The position numbers and the translations under genes are program-made. Source: Pedobacter sp. W3I1 (lineage in GTDB: Bacteria; Bacteroidota; Bacteroidia; Sphingobacteriales; Sphingobacteriaceae). From it: a stretch of DNA of 64,000 nt. Under the pieces are notes generated by a model, which saw only the letters and a program-made list of their open reading frames with translations, did not search any database and was not told the origin of the DNA. The DNA lies in assembly GCF_030816015.1 (NCBI RefSeq), contig NZ_JAUSXN010000001.1, positions 6,262,001 to 6,326,000 on the forward strand. Reading direction: 5' to 3'. Shown here one piece after another: positions 53,759-62,681 of this stretch; the first letter of the stretch is position 1, and each line of letters begins with the position of its first letter.

Positions 53759-53946
53759 TAACATTAATGCAGACTTAGATTTACAAAAGCCACCAAAATT
53801 AACCTCTTTGGCATAAATACTTCACCAATAATTGTAATGCCAGCCCTGGCCATCTAGCCCCGATTGAAGTAAAACGTAAAGCGGGAAGAAACCCCAATAA
53901 CTGTAGCCAGCTGCGCTCCAGATAAAACTCAAAATGCCTGTTGACA

Positions 53947-54579
53947 TCATGCCTTCTGAAGCGTCTCCATGTACAATTCACGATTAATCATCTCTGCACC
54001 CAAACTCATTAAATGATCGTTGGGCAACTGGCAATCGATTAAATCGATATTCATTTTACTTAAAAAAATCAATGCTGCTTTTGAGGCATTGCTGACATGG
54101 CTAAACATACTTTCGCCGCAAAAAACACGGTTTACTTTTAAACCATATAAGCCTCCAACCAGTTGATCAGCTAACCAAACCTCTACACTGTGCGCATAAC
54201 CTTGTTGATGAAGATTGATGTAAGCCTCTTGCATTTCGTTCGTAATCCAGGTACCATCCTGACCTTTCCTTTCAGTAGTTGCACAATTGCGGATCACTTC
54301 TGTAAAATCCTGATTAAAGGTGATCTTGAAAACTTCCTGATTTAAAATTTTCCGCATGCTTTTACTGATCTTGATCTTATCAGGATAAATCACACAACGT
54401 TGGTGTGGCGAATACCAGAGGATTGGTTCCCCTTCGCTAAACCATGGAAATATACCATTCGAATAGGCAACTAACAATCGCTCCATACTCAAATCACCCC
54501 CAATGGCCAATAAACCATCCTCTTCTGCCAAAGCCGGATCTGGAAAGCCTGGGTGATCATCTGGTAACTGAAAAAACAT
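53947..54579 (-). CDS. aat: Leucyl/phenylalanyl-tRNA--protein transferase
   Basis: 210 residues from ATG 54579. Motifs are FPDPALAEEDGLLAIGGDL, GIFPWFSEGEPILWYSPHQR, the GYAHSVEVW and GLKVNRVFCGESMFS segments, and LIDCQLPNDHLMSLG. It adds Leu or Phe to N-terminal Lys/Arg of proteins, marking them for the ClpS/ClpAP N-end-rule pathway. The start is set by the -7 box at 54590-54583; the longer frame to 54603 would cross it. Confidence 0.94.
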   Translation of the reverse strand: MFFQLPDDHPGFPDPALAEEDGLLAIGGDLSMERLLVAYSNGIFPWFSEGEPILWYSPHQRCVIYPDKIKISKSMRKILNQEVFKITFNQDFTEVIRNCATTERKGQDGTWITNEMQEAYINLHQQGYAHSVEVWLADQLVGGLYGLKVNRVFCGESMFSHVSNASKAALIFLSKMNIDLIDCQLPNDHLMSLGAEMINRELYMETLQKA

Positions 54580-54582
54580 AAA

Positions 54583-54590
54583 CAAAAATA
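54583..54590 (-). promoter_or_regulatory. -7 box TATTTTTG of aat
   Basis: On the minus strand TATTTTTG matches TAnnTTTG and ends 3 nt before the ATG at 54579, so a leaderless message is predicted. Confidence 0.5.
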
Positions 54591-54652
54591 AGAAAGAAAA
54601 CAAAGATTAAACCCTGGCGTTTTAAATATGTCATACTGTAAAACAGTTCATT

Positions 54653-56095
54653 ATGAGCGCAAAAGATAATTTCTTAAAAGTAAAACATCTTTATCACCGT
54701 GCCGGCTTCGGCATTTCTTATGCAGACTTACAAAAATTAAGCAAGAAAAACCTCGCTAAGGTGGTAGATAATCTGCTTAAAGATTCCCAAAAAAACGATC
54801 CCATTAATTTAGTGAATGATTACGAATCGAAACGGCAGCTTCTGGTTCAGGCGGGTTTATACTCAAAAAAAGACCTGAATGATGAAGAAAAGAAAATGCG
54901 TCAGCAGATTGTGCGTGAGCAAAACGAAGTAAGCCGCGACCTGAATATTGCGTTCATTAACAAAATGATCAATACCGATGCCCCGTTAAGGGAAAAGATG
55001 ACACTTTTTTGGCATGGTCACTTTGCCTGCCGCAGCAACAATCCATTTTTTGCACAACAACTAAATAACATCCAAAGAACAAATGCACTGGGCAGCTTTA
55101 AAACCTTATTGATTGAGGTTTCTAAGTCGCCCGCGATGTTGCAATACCTGAATAACCAGCAGAACAGAAAAGGTAAACCAAATGAGAACTTCGCGCGCGA
55201 GCTCATGGAACTTTTCACCTTAGGTAGAGGAAATTATACCGAGCAGGACATTAAAGAATCTGCCCGCTCTTTTACCGGATGGATGTATGACAAAGATGGC
55301 TCGTTTATTTTCAGACAAAACCTGCATGATTCCGGAACAAAAACCTTTTTCGGTAAAATCGGGAATTTTGAAGGTGAAAACATCATCGATATTATTCTCG
55401 AGAAACCTGAAACCTCGCAGTTTATCGCCCGGAAAGTATATAAATTCTTCGTAAATGATAATCCGAATGAGACCCACGTTAAAGAACTTGCCGCTCATTT
55501 TTATAACTCGAAATACGACATCGCCTCGATGATGAAAAAAATGTTTACCTCTGATTGGTTCTATAGCCCTGAAAATGTAGGCACAAAAATTAAGTCGCCT
55601 GCCGAATTTTTGGTGGGCTTAAGTCGTGAGTTTTATGTTACTTATAACAAACCACAGGTTTTAATACAGCTACAAAGCAGTCTGGGGCAATATTTATTTA
55701 ATCCGCCAAATGTTGCAGGCTGGCCTGGCGGGCAAAGCTGGATTGATAGTTCATCATTAATGTTAAGGATGCGCATTCCTTCGCTGGTTTTAAATGATGG
55801 CGAAATCGATTTTAGCGGTAAAGCCGATCCTGAAGATGAAGCGGTAATTGCCTTAAGCCGCACAGCGACCACCAATGCAAATGCCAATATGAAACCAAAA
55901 TCGTACGTAAACGCAAATGCAGACTGGCCTAAATTTTTAAACACCTTGCCAAAAGGATTAACGCCATTGGAACTAACCGAGTTTTTATTGCAACCGAAAT
56001 TAAATGCTAAAATAACAACCATGGTAAGCGATAATAAAGGATTGAGAAGTACTGCAGTCGAAATTACCAGTATGCCCGAGTATCAGTTGTGCTAG
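54653..56095 (+). CDS. DUF1800 domain protein
   Basis: 480 residues. DUF1800 markers are LYHRAGFGISYADLQ at the N-terminus, LFWHGHFACR, NFARELMELFTLGRGNYTEQ and the FTGWMYD segment, and the C-terminal PPNVAGWPGGQSWIDSSSL. No signal peptide is visible. It is always found with DUF1501 genes, as here 116 bp upstream of one. The activity is not established; a role in the cell envelope or outer processing is commonly assumed. Confidence 0.9.
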   Translation: MSAKDNFLKVKHLYHRAGFGISYADLQKLSKKNLAKVVDNLLKDSQKNDPINLVNDYESKRQLLVQAGLYSKKDLNDEEKKMRQQIVREQNEVSRDLNIAFINKMINTDAPLREKMTLFWHGHFACRSNNPFFAQQLNNIQRTNALGSFKTLLIEVSKSPAMLQYLNNQQNRKGKPNENFARELMELFTLGRGNYTEQDIKESARSFTGWMYDKDGSFIFRQNLHDSGTKTFFGKIGNFEGENIIDIILEKPETSQFIARKVYKFFVNDNPNETHVKELAAHFYNSKYDIASMMKKMFTSDWFYSPENVGTKIKSPAEFLVGLSREFYVTYNKPQVLIQLQSSLGQYLFNPPNVAGWPGGQSWIDSSSLMLRMRIPSLVLNDGEIDFSGKADPEDEAVIALSRTATTNANANMKPKSYVNANADWPKFLNTLPKGLTPLELTEFLLQPKLNAKITTMVSDNKGLRSTAVEITSMPEYQLC

Positions 56096-56211
56096 AGAAC
56101 AGTTAATAGTCGATGGTTGATGGTCAAATAGCCAATTAGCTAAGCGCCCAAGCAATTAACCATTAAACCATGAACCATTGACTAAAGACCATCAACAAAA
56201 AAAATTACACC

Positions 56212-57411
56212 ATGAACAGAAGAAATTTTTTAAGAAATACAGGGTTTGTAGCAGCAGGTTCGCTATTCGTTCCGGCTTTTATGAAACCACTTGAGGCCAT
56301 GGCACTTGATGAATTGAGCCTTTACAAAAACCTGGTTGTAGTACAACTTTCTGGCGGAAATGACGGCTTAAACACGGTTGTTCCCTTTGGAAACGACATT
56401 TATTATCAAAAAAGAAAAAGTATTGCCATTAAACCTGAAGAGGTAATTAAACTTAACGATATGCAGGGCTTAAACCCCAACATGGCCGCCTTGCAAGAAA
56501 TTTATGATCAAGGATGGATGACTATTATCAATGATGTTGGCTACCCCAACCCAGACCGCTCGCATTTCCGTTCGATGGATATCTGGCAAACGGGTAGCGA
56601 TAGCAATCAATTTTTATCAACCGGATGGATTGGCCGTTATTTAGATAGCAATTGCCAAACCTGCAAATTCCCTTATACCGCAATAGAAGTTGACGACTCA
56701 CTCTCTCTGGCGATGAAAGGGCAAACCAAAAAAGGAATTGCATTAAAAGATCCTGCAGCTTTGTTCCGCAATACGAACGATCCGTTTTTTAAGGCGATGT
56801 TGCAGAATGACAAGGAACATTTAGATGAAGATAATTTAGGCTATTTGTATAAAACCATGATCGAAACTTCATCTTCTGCCAGTTATATTCAGAATACCTC
56901 CAAAATTTATCAGTCTAAATCTACTTACCCAACATCGGGTTTTGCAAACCAGTTGAAAACGGTTTCTAAATTTATTTCTTCGGGATTAAAAACCAGGGTT
57001 TATTACGTATCGTTAAGTGGTTTCGATACACACGTGAATCAAATTGGTCAGCAAGGCAATCTGCTTAAACAATATAGCGAGGGCATGGCTGCTTTTTTGA
57101 AAGATTTAAAATCGAACAATAAGCTTGAGGATACCCTGGTGATTACCTTCTCTGAATTTGGCCGTAGGGTAGAACAAAACGCCAGTAACGGTACCGACCA
57201 TGGAACGGCAAATAATATGTTTGTTTTTGGCGGGAAATTGAAGAAACAAGGAATCTTTAATGCAGCCCCTAACCTAAGTGATTTAGATACCGGCGATTTA
57301 AAATATCAGTTGGATTTCAGGCAGGTTTATGGTACCATTTTAGATAAATGGTTAGATGTAAACAATGCAGATATTTTGAACAAAAAATTTAATACGCTTG
57401 ATTTTATATAA
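56212..57411 (+). CDS. DUF1501 sulfatase-like secreted protein with Tat signal
   Basis: 399 residues. The N-terminus MNRRNFLRNTGFVAAGSLFV carries the twin-arginine RRNFL motif, so it is exported folded. The alkaline-phosphatase-like fold shows VVVQLSGGNDGLNTVVPFG, DRSHFRSMDIWQTG, the SGFDTHVNQ block and the metal-site segment FSEFGRRVEQNASNGTDHGT. It pairs with the DUF1800 gene upstream; the gap holds short inverted repeats related to those at 10856. The substrate is unknown. Confidence 0.9.
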   Translation: MNRRNFLRNTGFVAAGSLFVPAFMKPLEAMALDELSLYKNLVVVQLSGGNDGLNTVVPFGNDIYYQKRKSIAIKPEEVIKLNDMQGLNPNMAALQEIYDQGWMTIINDVGYPNPDRSHFRSMDIWQTGSDSNQFLSTGWIGRYLDSNCQTCKFPYTAIEVDDSLSLAMKGQTKKGIALKDPAALFRNTNDPFFKAMLQNDKEHLDEDNLGYLYKTMIETSSSASYIQNTSKIYQSKSTYPTSGFANQLKTVSKFISSGLKTRVYYVSLSGFDTHVNQIGQQGNLLKQYSEGMAAFLKDLKSNNKLEDTLVITFSEFGRRVEQNASNGTDHGTANNMFVFGGKLKKQGIFNAAPNLSDLDTGDLKYQLDFRQVYGTILDKWLDVNNADILNKKFNTLDFI

Positions 57412-57453
57412 GTTGAGCGCCAAAGGAAGAAGCCATATTAAAAGATATAAATC

Positions 57454-57524
57454 TGTCACGTTGAGCTAGTCGAAACGCCTTGCTATACATTTTTAGTGAG
57501 TCCTTCGACAGGCTCAGGATGACA
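57454..57524. repeat. Dispersed inverted repeat, family C
   Basis: 71 bp from TGTCACGTTGAGCTAGTCGA to TTCGACAGGCTCAGGATGAC. A relative is at 11515-11595. It lies between the converging DUF1501 gene and the small secreted protein gene. Confidence 0.7.
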
Positions 57525-57575
57525 AATTGATATTAATGATATAGCCTCTTCTTATTTTGCACCAAAAATAAATCT

Positions 57576-57929
57576 TTACTTCCTTTTTAATACATATACC
57601 GGTCGGTTTGAAGATTGATCCACCTGCTCAGTGTAAACACTAAACAACTCATAGCCATAGGCTTTCATTTTGTTCACGGCATCAATTGCTGAATTAAACT
57701 CGAGTTTTTTATCGTTGTCATCTCTGATGTACAGTTCGCTATAATCGCCTACCTTTTGTCCATATTCGAGCGCAACCCATTGTTTATCTGCTAAAAAACT
57801 TTTTACGGCACGAATCTGGATATAATCCGCGTGAATATCAGTCAGCTTCACGCCATTTACATTTTGCGCTTTGGCACGCGACAGCCCAAAGCATGCGACG
57901 AACGCCGCTGCAAGAATTAATTTTTTCAT
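57576..57929 (-). CDS. Small secreted protein of unknown function
   Basis: 117 residues with a signal peptide (MKKLILAAAFVACFGLSRA, cleaved near A21). The mature part is a compact alpha/beta module (VKLTDIHADYIQIRAVKSFL, WVALEYGQKVGDYSELYIRD, NKMKAYGYELFSVYTEQ). I recall similar short Bacteroidota proteins without assigned function. Single gene, convergent with DUF1501. Confidence 0.75.
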   Translation of the reverse strand: MKKLILAAAFVACFGLSRAKAQNVNGVKLTDIHADYIQIRAVKSFLADKQWVALEYGQKVGDYSELYIRDDNDKKLEFNSAIDAVNKMKAYGYELFSVYTEQVDQSSNRPVYVLKRK

Positions 57930-58036
57930 GTTATGTTTCCTTTTGTGTGTGATTCTAAATTACGAAGAATCCAATTAGAATGCATTAACCAACTGTAACA
58001 AAATACCCATTATTAAATCTTAAATTAAAAAACATA

Positions 58037-58405
58037 ATGAACTTTTTAGGCAATATTATCTGGATTATTTTTGGCGGTATCTTTATTTTCTTCGAATATA
58101 TTATTGGAGGATTAATCCTTTGCCTAACTATTGTAGGCATTCCTTTTGGCATTCAGTGTTTTAAATTTGCCATTGTAGGCCTTGCTCCTTTCGGGGTTAA
58201 AATCACTGATACCTCTTCAAATACAGGCTGCCTGTCTACCATCATGAACCTGATCTGGATTTTATGTGGTGGTTTCTGGATTGCGTTAACACATTTGTTT
58301 TTCGGTATCCTGCTTTGCATTACCATTGTAGGCATTCCATTCGGCCGCCAGCATTTTAAGTTGATGAATTTAGCCTTTACGCCTTTCGGAAAGTCGATTT
58401 CTTGA
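58037..58405 (+). CDS. YccF-domain inner-membrane protein
   Basis: 122 residues made of two YccF repeats: NIIWIIFGGIFIFFEYIIGG with LTIVGIPFGIQCFKFAIVGL, and NLIWILCGGFWIALTHLFFG with ITIVGIPFGRQHFKLMNLAF. Each has a glycine-rich membrane pair. The function is unknown; the fold is common in small membrane proteins. Single gene. Confidence 0.92.
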   Translation: MNFLGNIIWIIFGGIFIFFEYIIGGLILCLTIVGIPFGIQCFKFAIVGLAPFGVKITDTSSNTGCLSTIMNLIWILCGGFWIALTHLFFGILLCITIVGIPFGRQHFKLMNLAFTPFGKSIS

Positions 58406-58430
58406 TTTGAATAAATTTAATATAGTTCCG

Positions 58431-58816
58431 TCATTTCGACCGCAGTGGAGAAATCTGTAAACATTTTTTTCGAAAAGCAGGGTTCTGCACTTATCGGATT
58501 CGAAAGTCCCGCCATTCGCTGTAGCCCTCATGATCCCGATGAAAAATCGGGACGGGGCTGTCGCTACTGTCGGGTTTATTGAACTTGGCTTGTTCCCATT
58601 AGCAAAAAGCCCTGTACTTAGCCCCGATTAAATGGATGCCCACGATACTTCATCGGGGCAGGAAGGACATCTATATATTGTAGCGCCATTTCCAACTTGA
58701 TTGGAAACCACGAAGTGCTCATGAATGCCTTTGAAAACATGAAAACTTATGAATAATCGTAATGCCCTGGTAGGATTTTAAGTTGCATTAAGATTCCCGC
58801 CTGCGCGGAAATGACG
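58431..58816. repeat. Mosaic of family A, E and D repeats
   Basis: 58431-58460 is a half family A copy, 58480-58670 is family E ('gatgaaaaatcgggacggggctgtc', 'ctactgtcgggtttatt', 'gccccgattaaatggatg'), and 58683-58816 is a degenerate family D copy ('ttggaaaccacgaagtgctcat' to 'cgcctgcgcggaaatgacg') in the opposite orientation to 30393. Together they fill the 420-bp gap between YccF and the APP1-like gene. Confidence 0.65.
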
Positions 58817-58826
58817 CCCTTTGAAA

Positions 58827-59801
58827 CTATTGAATCAAACCTATTGATTTAGAATGTTCAATTGCCTCCTTACTTTCATTAAATAAGCAAGCTTTTACAT
58901 TTTTATCCTCTACTTTTTTGAGAAATTTCTTCGATTCTGCTTCTTTTTCAGGACGAATATTACGGATATACACTGCCTCAATGTTTTCCGGATATTTCTC
59001 CACTATTGTCGAATAAATTTCAGGGTCGTGCTGTGAATTATCGCCAAAGAAAACAAACTTCTGATTGGGGAAAGCGTCTAAAATCCGCATTACCCTCAAT
59101 AATTTACCTTCGTGCCCTGTTTTACCTGTTCTGACTAAATCTTTCCATCGTTTTAATGTATTTAAAAGAAAAGCGCCATCAGGCAGTTTATTATACCTGA
59201 AAGTCTCGACCAAATAATCATACAGGTTCCATTCGCTGCTACTTACATAAAAAAAAGGATTGGGCCGATTTGCTTCGGTATGCGACAGGGCCAATTGCTG
59301 ATAGTGACTGGCTGCATCAGTAAAAGTTTTACGTGTATGCGGGTTTTTGATAAACAGCTCTCTCAACCTCCTTCGAATAGTTGCCGAATGAGAAATCATC
59401 ACGGTATCATCCACATCAGAAATAAAAGCATATTGCGTAATGTGTGGCACATATACCCTGCCTTCTCCAGCACTTAAAACTTTTCCGTTTTTATCAACAG
59501 CTTCCACTTTAACAAAATGCCAGCCCGCAGGCACATCGTGTCGGGCCTTCCATTCGAATTTAAAAAAGCCATCTCCTTCGGTTTTATTGTAAATAGTCTG
59601 ATCGAAAAATTGCAAACGCACCTCAACAAAAGCATAAGGTTTTAGGATAAAGAGCTTTAGAAGATGTACGATGTTAACAAACAGATTATTACTATATACC
59701 TGCTGTGTTTTCGCCTTGCGTTTAAAAACATGGCCATAAACAACCAAATTGTTTGTGTGGCCATAGCCGTGATATACTTTAACACTAACAGATTTATTCA
59801 T
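58827..59801 (-). CDS. APP1-like phosphatidate phosphatase (DUF2183)
   Basis: 324 residues from ATG 59801; the longer frame to 59849 lacks support. The catalytic HAD-like motif DVDDTV is in AFISDVDDTVMISHSATIRR, and the DUF2183 continuation is FFYVSSSEWNLYDYLVETFR, TGKTGHEGKLLRVMRILDAF and FFGDNSQHDPEIYSTI. The N-terminal ~120 residues are a beta-rich domain (VEVRLQFFDQTIYNKTEGDG) of unknown role. Members dephosphorylate phosphatidate. The divergent neighbour is a lipid kinase, suggesting linked lipid metabolism. Confidence 0.88.
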   Translation of the reverse strand: MNKSVSVKVYHGYGHTNNLVVYGHVFKRKAKTQQVYSNNLFVNIVHLLKLFILKPYAFVEVRLQFFDQTIYNKTEGDGFFKFEWKARHDVPAGWHFVKVEAVDKNGKVLSAGEGRVYVPHITQYAFISDVDDTVMISHSATIRRRLRELFIKNPHTRKTFTDAASHYQQLALSHTEANRPNPFFYVSSSEWNLYDYLVETFRYNKLPDGAFLLNTLKRWKDLVRTGKTGHEGKLLRVMRILDAFPNQKFVFFGDNSQHDPEIYSTIVEKYPENIEAVYIRNIRPEKEAESKKFLKKVEDKNVKACLFNESKEAIEHSKSIGLIQ

Positions 59802-59860
59802 CTGTATTAAAACAGAGTTTACTAAAAGTTGTTTGTTGATATAAACCATAAAGGTAACCC

Positions 59861-60733
59861 ATGAAATTATTATTCATCATCAACCCAGGCTCAGGCAGTC
59901 ATGACATTAACTTGAAGGAAGTAATTTCTACCCATTTCGATGCTAAAAATACAGAGATCGATCTTTTCGAATTACCTAAAGATTGTTCTTTAGAGAAGAT
60001 AAAAGAGAGGATTAAAAGTGCGAAAGCAGATCGCGTGGTAGCAGTTGGTGGCGACGGAACCTTAAAACTGGTTGCCGAATGTATGTTGCATACCGAAATC
60101 CCTATCGGGATTATCCCTGCCGGCTCGGCCAATGGGATGGCGAAAGAATTAGGCATACCAACTGATATTGAACTGGCTTTAGCCATTTTGGATGAAGGAC
60201 GTTTACAAAAAATTCATGTGGTTAAACTTAACGATGAGATCTGCATCCATTTATCCGATTTAGGTTTTAATGCCTATCTGGTTAAAAAATTTGATACCCT
60301 GCCTCAGCGTGGTATGTGGGGTTATGCAAAAGCCACCTGGCATGCCTTATGGAACCATAGCAGAATGGAAGTGCAGCTGAAACTTAAAAATGAAACCATT
60401 ACCTCTAAGGCAGCCATGGTGGCCATTGCCAATGCAACCAGGTATGGCTCTGGATTAATGATAAACCCTGATGGAAAATTAGACGATGAACTTTTCGAAG
60501 TGGTTTTGGTAAAAGATTACTCCTACCTTGAAATCTTAAAAATATGGATCACCAAATTACCTTTCAACCCTAAAAAAATAGAAGTATTTCAAACTGCTGA
60601 GGTTAAGATTTCTTCGAAACATAAAGCACACTTCCAGGTTGATGGAGAATACATTGGCAAGGTGAATACGGTTGAAGCAAAAATTCTTCCTGCTGCCATA
60701 ACGGTGGTTTTACCTAAGGTATCAGAAGGATGA
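59861..60733 (+). CDS. Diacylglycerol kinase-like lipid kinase (YegS/DgkB family)
   Basis: 290 residues. The nucleotide site is in INPGSGSHD and VVAVGGDGTLKLVAE, with the LGIPTDIELALAIL and DLGFNAYLVKKFD segments of the family. It phosphorylates diacylglycerol or a related lipid at the membrane with ATP. It is divergent from the APP1-like phosphatase, so the two could oppose each other on phosphatidate. Its last 12 bp overlap the convergent membrane gene. Confidence 0.9.
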   Translation: MKLLFIINPGSGSHDINLKEVISTHFDAKNTEIDLFELPKDCSLEKIKERIKSAKADRVVAVGGDGTLKLVAECMLHTEIPIGIIPAGSANGMAKELGIPTDIELALAILDEGRLQKIHVVKLNDEICIHLSDLGFNAYLVKKFDTLPQRGMWGYAKATWHALWNHSRMEVQLKLKNETITSKAAMVAIANATRYGSGLMINPDGKLDDELFEVVLVKDYSYLEILKIWITKLPFNPKKIEVFQTAEVKISSKHKAHFQVDGEYIGKVNTVEAKILPAAITVVLPKVSEG

Positions 60734-61111
60734 ACGGTGAATTTTAATCGTAAAATACAATCTGAAGAATTCGGCAATAAAACAGATACGGAATAAAATA
60801 TCAAACCACCGTTCGCCGAGATTTAACACTTCTGGTAGATAAGTAATAAAGCCGATAGAAAATATCCATACCACCAAACGGAATGGAAACTGAATGTAAT
60901 AGGTAATAAAGCCGAATTTCTTAAATAAGATTAAACCCGTTGCCGAAATAAAAAGCGATACAAATAAGGGCAATAGTAAAATAACCTTGGCCTGCGAAAG
61001 TATCTGATCGGGAATTTCGTTCAGGTGTGTTAAAATCTGCCAAAACTGCTTAGCAAGCAATAGAATGCTGATGATATCCAATAAGGCAAAAAATCTGCTG
61101 GTGCTCTTCAT
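60722..61111 (-). CDS. Membrane protein of unknown function
   Basis: 129 residues with three or four hydrophobic segments (about 7-22, 43-63, 68-97 and 105-122). No family is recognised. It directly follows the TonB-C protein gene (stop of that gene and start of this one abut) so the two are likely cotranscribed, and its end overlaps the lipid kinase by 12 bp. Confidence 0.72.
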   Translation of the reverse strand: MKSTSRFFALLDIISILLLAKQFWQILTHLNEIPDQILSQAKVILLLPLFVSLFISATGLILFKKFGFITYYIQFPFRLVVWIFSIGFITYLPEVLNLGERWFDILFRICFIAEFFRLYFTIKIHRSSF

Positions 61112-61765
61112 CTACTTACAATACTTTGCTAAATAATCATCAGCCTTTTTACTTCCCATATATTTAACAAATAAAAAATCCTCACAAGCACCTTGTTTAT
61201 CGCCCTGTTTTATTTTTTTTAAGGCCATTTTTATCCTGTCGCCCAAATATTCATCATCAATACCCAGCTGGTTTTTAATGGCAATTATCTGAACCTCCTG
61301 TCCGGGTTTTGCCTGGCTGATGTTTTTATAAAAATTAATGACCGAGTTGGTTAAGGCTTCTTCTGTCTGATAACTGCGGATAGCCTCTTGAATGGCTTCA
61401 CTTGATTTCCCTTCGCAATTATAGCCCGAAAGTTTAAAATTAACCGGAGCAACAATCGAAACTGTTGTATCGTAACCCGCCGGAACCTGCCATTTACCAC
61501 TGCTTAAACGCACCAATCGCAAGGCTTCTTCATCCAGGTCAGACAATATTCCTTTGCTAATTTTTGAAAAATAAACCCTACCCTGGCCATTGAGTTTAAA
61601 ACTTACGCTCACTGTTCCCTGGATACAATTATCTTTCGAAAACTGAGGATAAATCGTATTTTCCCTTAAGAAATTTGTAAAACCACTTTTACCCGATTTA
61701 AACTGAACCTGACCAATGGCCAATGAACAGCAGAAAAGCAAACAAAGGGTAAGCAGGTTTTTCAT
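61112..61765 (-). CDS. Secreted TonB C-terminal domain protein
   Basis: 217 residues with a signal peptide (MKNLLTLCLLFCCSLAIGQ). A TonB-C domain follows (FTNFLRENTIYPQFSKDNCI, QGTVSVSFKLNGQGRVYFSK, DEEALRLVRLSSGKW). The rest (about 110-217) has helical segments and pairs of cysteines (NCEG, ACEDF, YCK). It lacks the membrane anchor and Pro-rich stretch of a working TonB, so it cannot transmit energy itself. Similar modules are found in the BlaR1-like protein at 26726. Confidence 0.82.
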   Translation of the reverse strand: MKNLLTLCLLFCCSLAIGQVQFKSGKSGFTNFLRENTIYPQFSKDNCIQGTVSVSFKLNGQGRVYFSKISKGILSDLDEEALRLVRLSSGKWQVPAGYDTTVSIVAPVNFKLSGYNCEGKSSEAIQEAIRSYQTEEALTNSVINFYKNISQAKPGQEVQIIAIKNQLGIDDEYLGDRIKMALKKIKQGDKQGACEDFLFVKYMGSKKADDYLAKYCK

Positions 61766-61796
61766 GATACTAATTTACGGTTTATTCAGGTTTAAC

Positions 61797-61990
61797 CGCA
61801 AAGAACGCAAAGTTTTTCGCAGAGGAAAGAGGAGTTCTTTTGCCACGAAACTAACCCGGCCGTCGTGCTGAATTTATTTCAGCATCTTTCCTGCAATAAG
61901 ACCCTGAAATGAATTCAGGGTGACGACACTAGACTAAGAACCGCTCCGGTACCCTTGTGCTTTTTCTCTGCGTATTCAGTGGTTAAAAAT
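61797..61990. repeat. Family B repeat within a 'cgcaaag' inverted element
   Basis: The core 61861-61925 is a 65-bp family B copy (CGTCGTGCTGAATTTATTTC to AATTCAGGGTGACG). It is set inside an outer element whose arms are 'accgcaaagaacgcaaag' near 61798 and 'ctctgcgtattcagtggtt' near 61965, seemingly an insertion of one repeat into another. Confidence 0.65.
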
Positions 61991-62676
61991 TAATAAAAAG
62001 TAGCTTTCAAAATCAAATTCGGGTCGGGGCAGTTTGCCAGGTATTTTTCTCGCTCGCTAAACTTACAAACGCCTGGATAATCACCTTTTAATCCTTCCAT
62101 GTTTTTGATCAGCTGGAAATGAAGGTGTGGTGGCCAGTAACCGTTCTCCTCTTTTGCGCCTAACGTTGCAATTTTAGCTCCGGCAGGAATAAACTCACCT
62201 TCCTTAAGCCCATTTAACGAAGCCAAACTTAAATGCCCATATAAGGCATTAAATTTAAGTCCACCTATTTCATAAGCCAAGATAATTGTTGCGCCATAAT
62301 CGCCAAAGTTATTGTTATTGGCAAAACTTTGCACAGTGGCATCATAAAAATTGTATATCGGTGTTCCAGCTGCCCCCCAGATATCTACACCTAAATGTAA
62401 CCTGCGGGCTTCATCCCCGGCATCAAAATGAGCACTTCGTGAATATATGGTACGGTGTTCATCATAACCGCCAATTCCATAACGAGCATTATTACGGGCT
62501 AATTTTTCATTTACCCAGGCAGAAAACAAATCGGTATTTTCCAAAATTTCATCTGTTAACTCGGTATTCGCTGCAGTAAAATCTAAAGGTAAAAGCTGGT
62601 CATGATTTACATCAAAATCAACCACCTTGTGAATCAATGAAGCATTCGTTTGAATAAGCTGCTCAAAAGTTTGCAT
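61990..62676 (-). CDS. M23-family metallopeptidase (LytM domain)
   Basis: 228 residues. Zinc ligands are in RLHLGVDIWG (H and D) and the HLHFQL segment. No signal peptide or lipobox is present, so export is unclear, unlike most periplasmic M23 peptidoglycan hydrolases; it may be cytosolic or exported otherwise. It follows trhA after only 5 bp on the same strand. The N-terminal ~75 residues are not recognised. Confidence 0.85.
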   Translation of the reverse strand: MQTFEQLIQTNASLIHKVVDFDVNHDQLLPLDFTAANTELTDEILENTDLFSAWVNEKLARNNARYGIGGYDEHRTIYSRSAHFDAGDEARRLHLGVDIWGAAGTPIYNFYDATVQSFANNNNFGDYGATIILAYEIGGLKFNALYGHLSLASLNGLKEGEFIPAGAKIATLGAKEENGYWPPHLHFQLIKNMEGLKGDYPGVCKFSEREKYLANCPDPNLILKATFY

Positions 62677-62681
62677 TTAAT

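Noticed and set aside
53799..53981. Short minus-strand frame overlapping the end of aat
   Set aside because: It resembles a family E repeat fragment ('agccccgattgaagtaaaacg') and overlaps aat out of frame.
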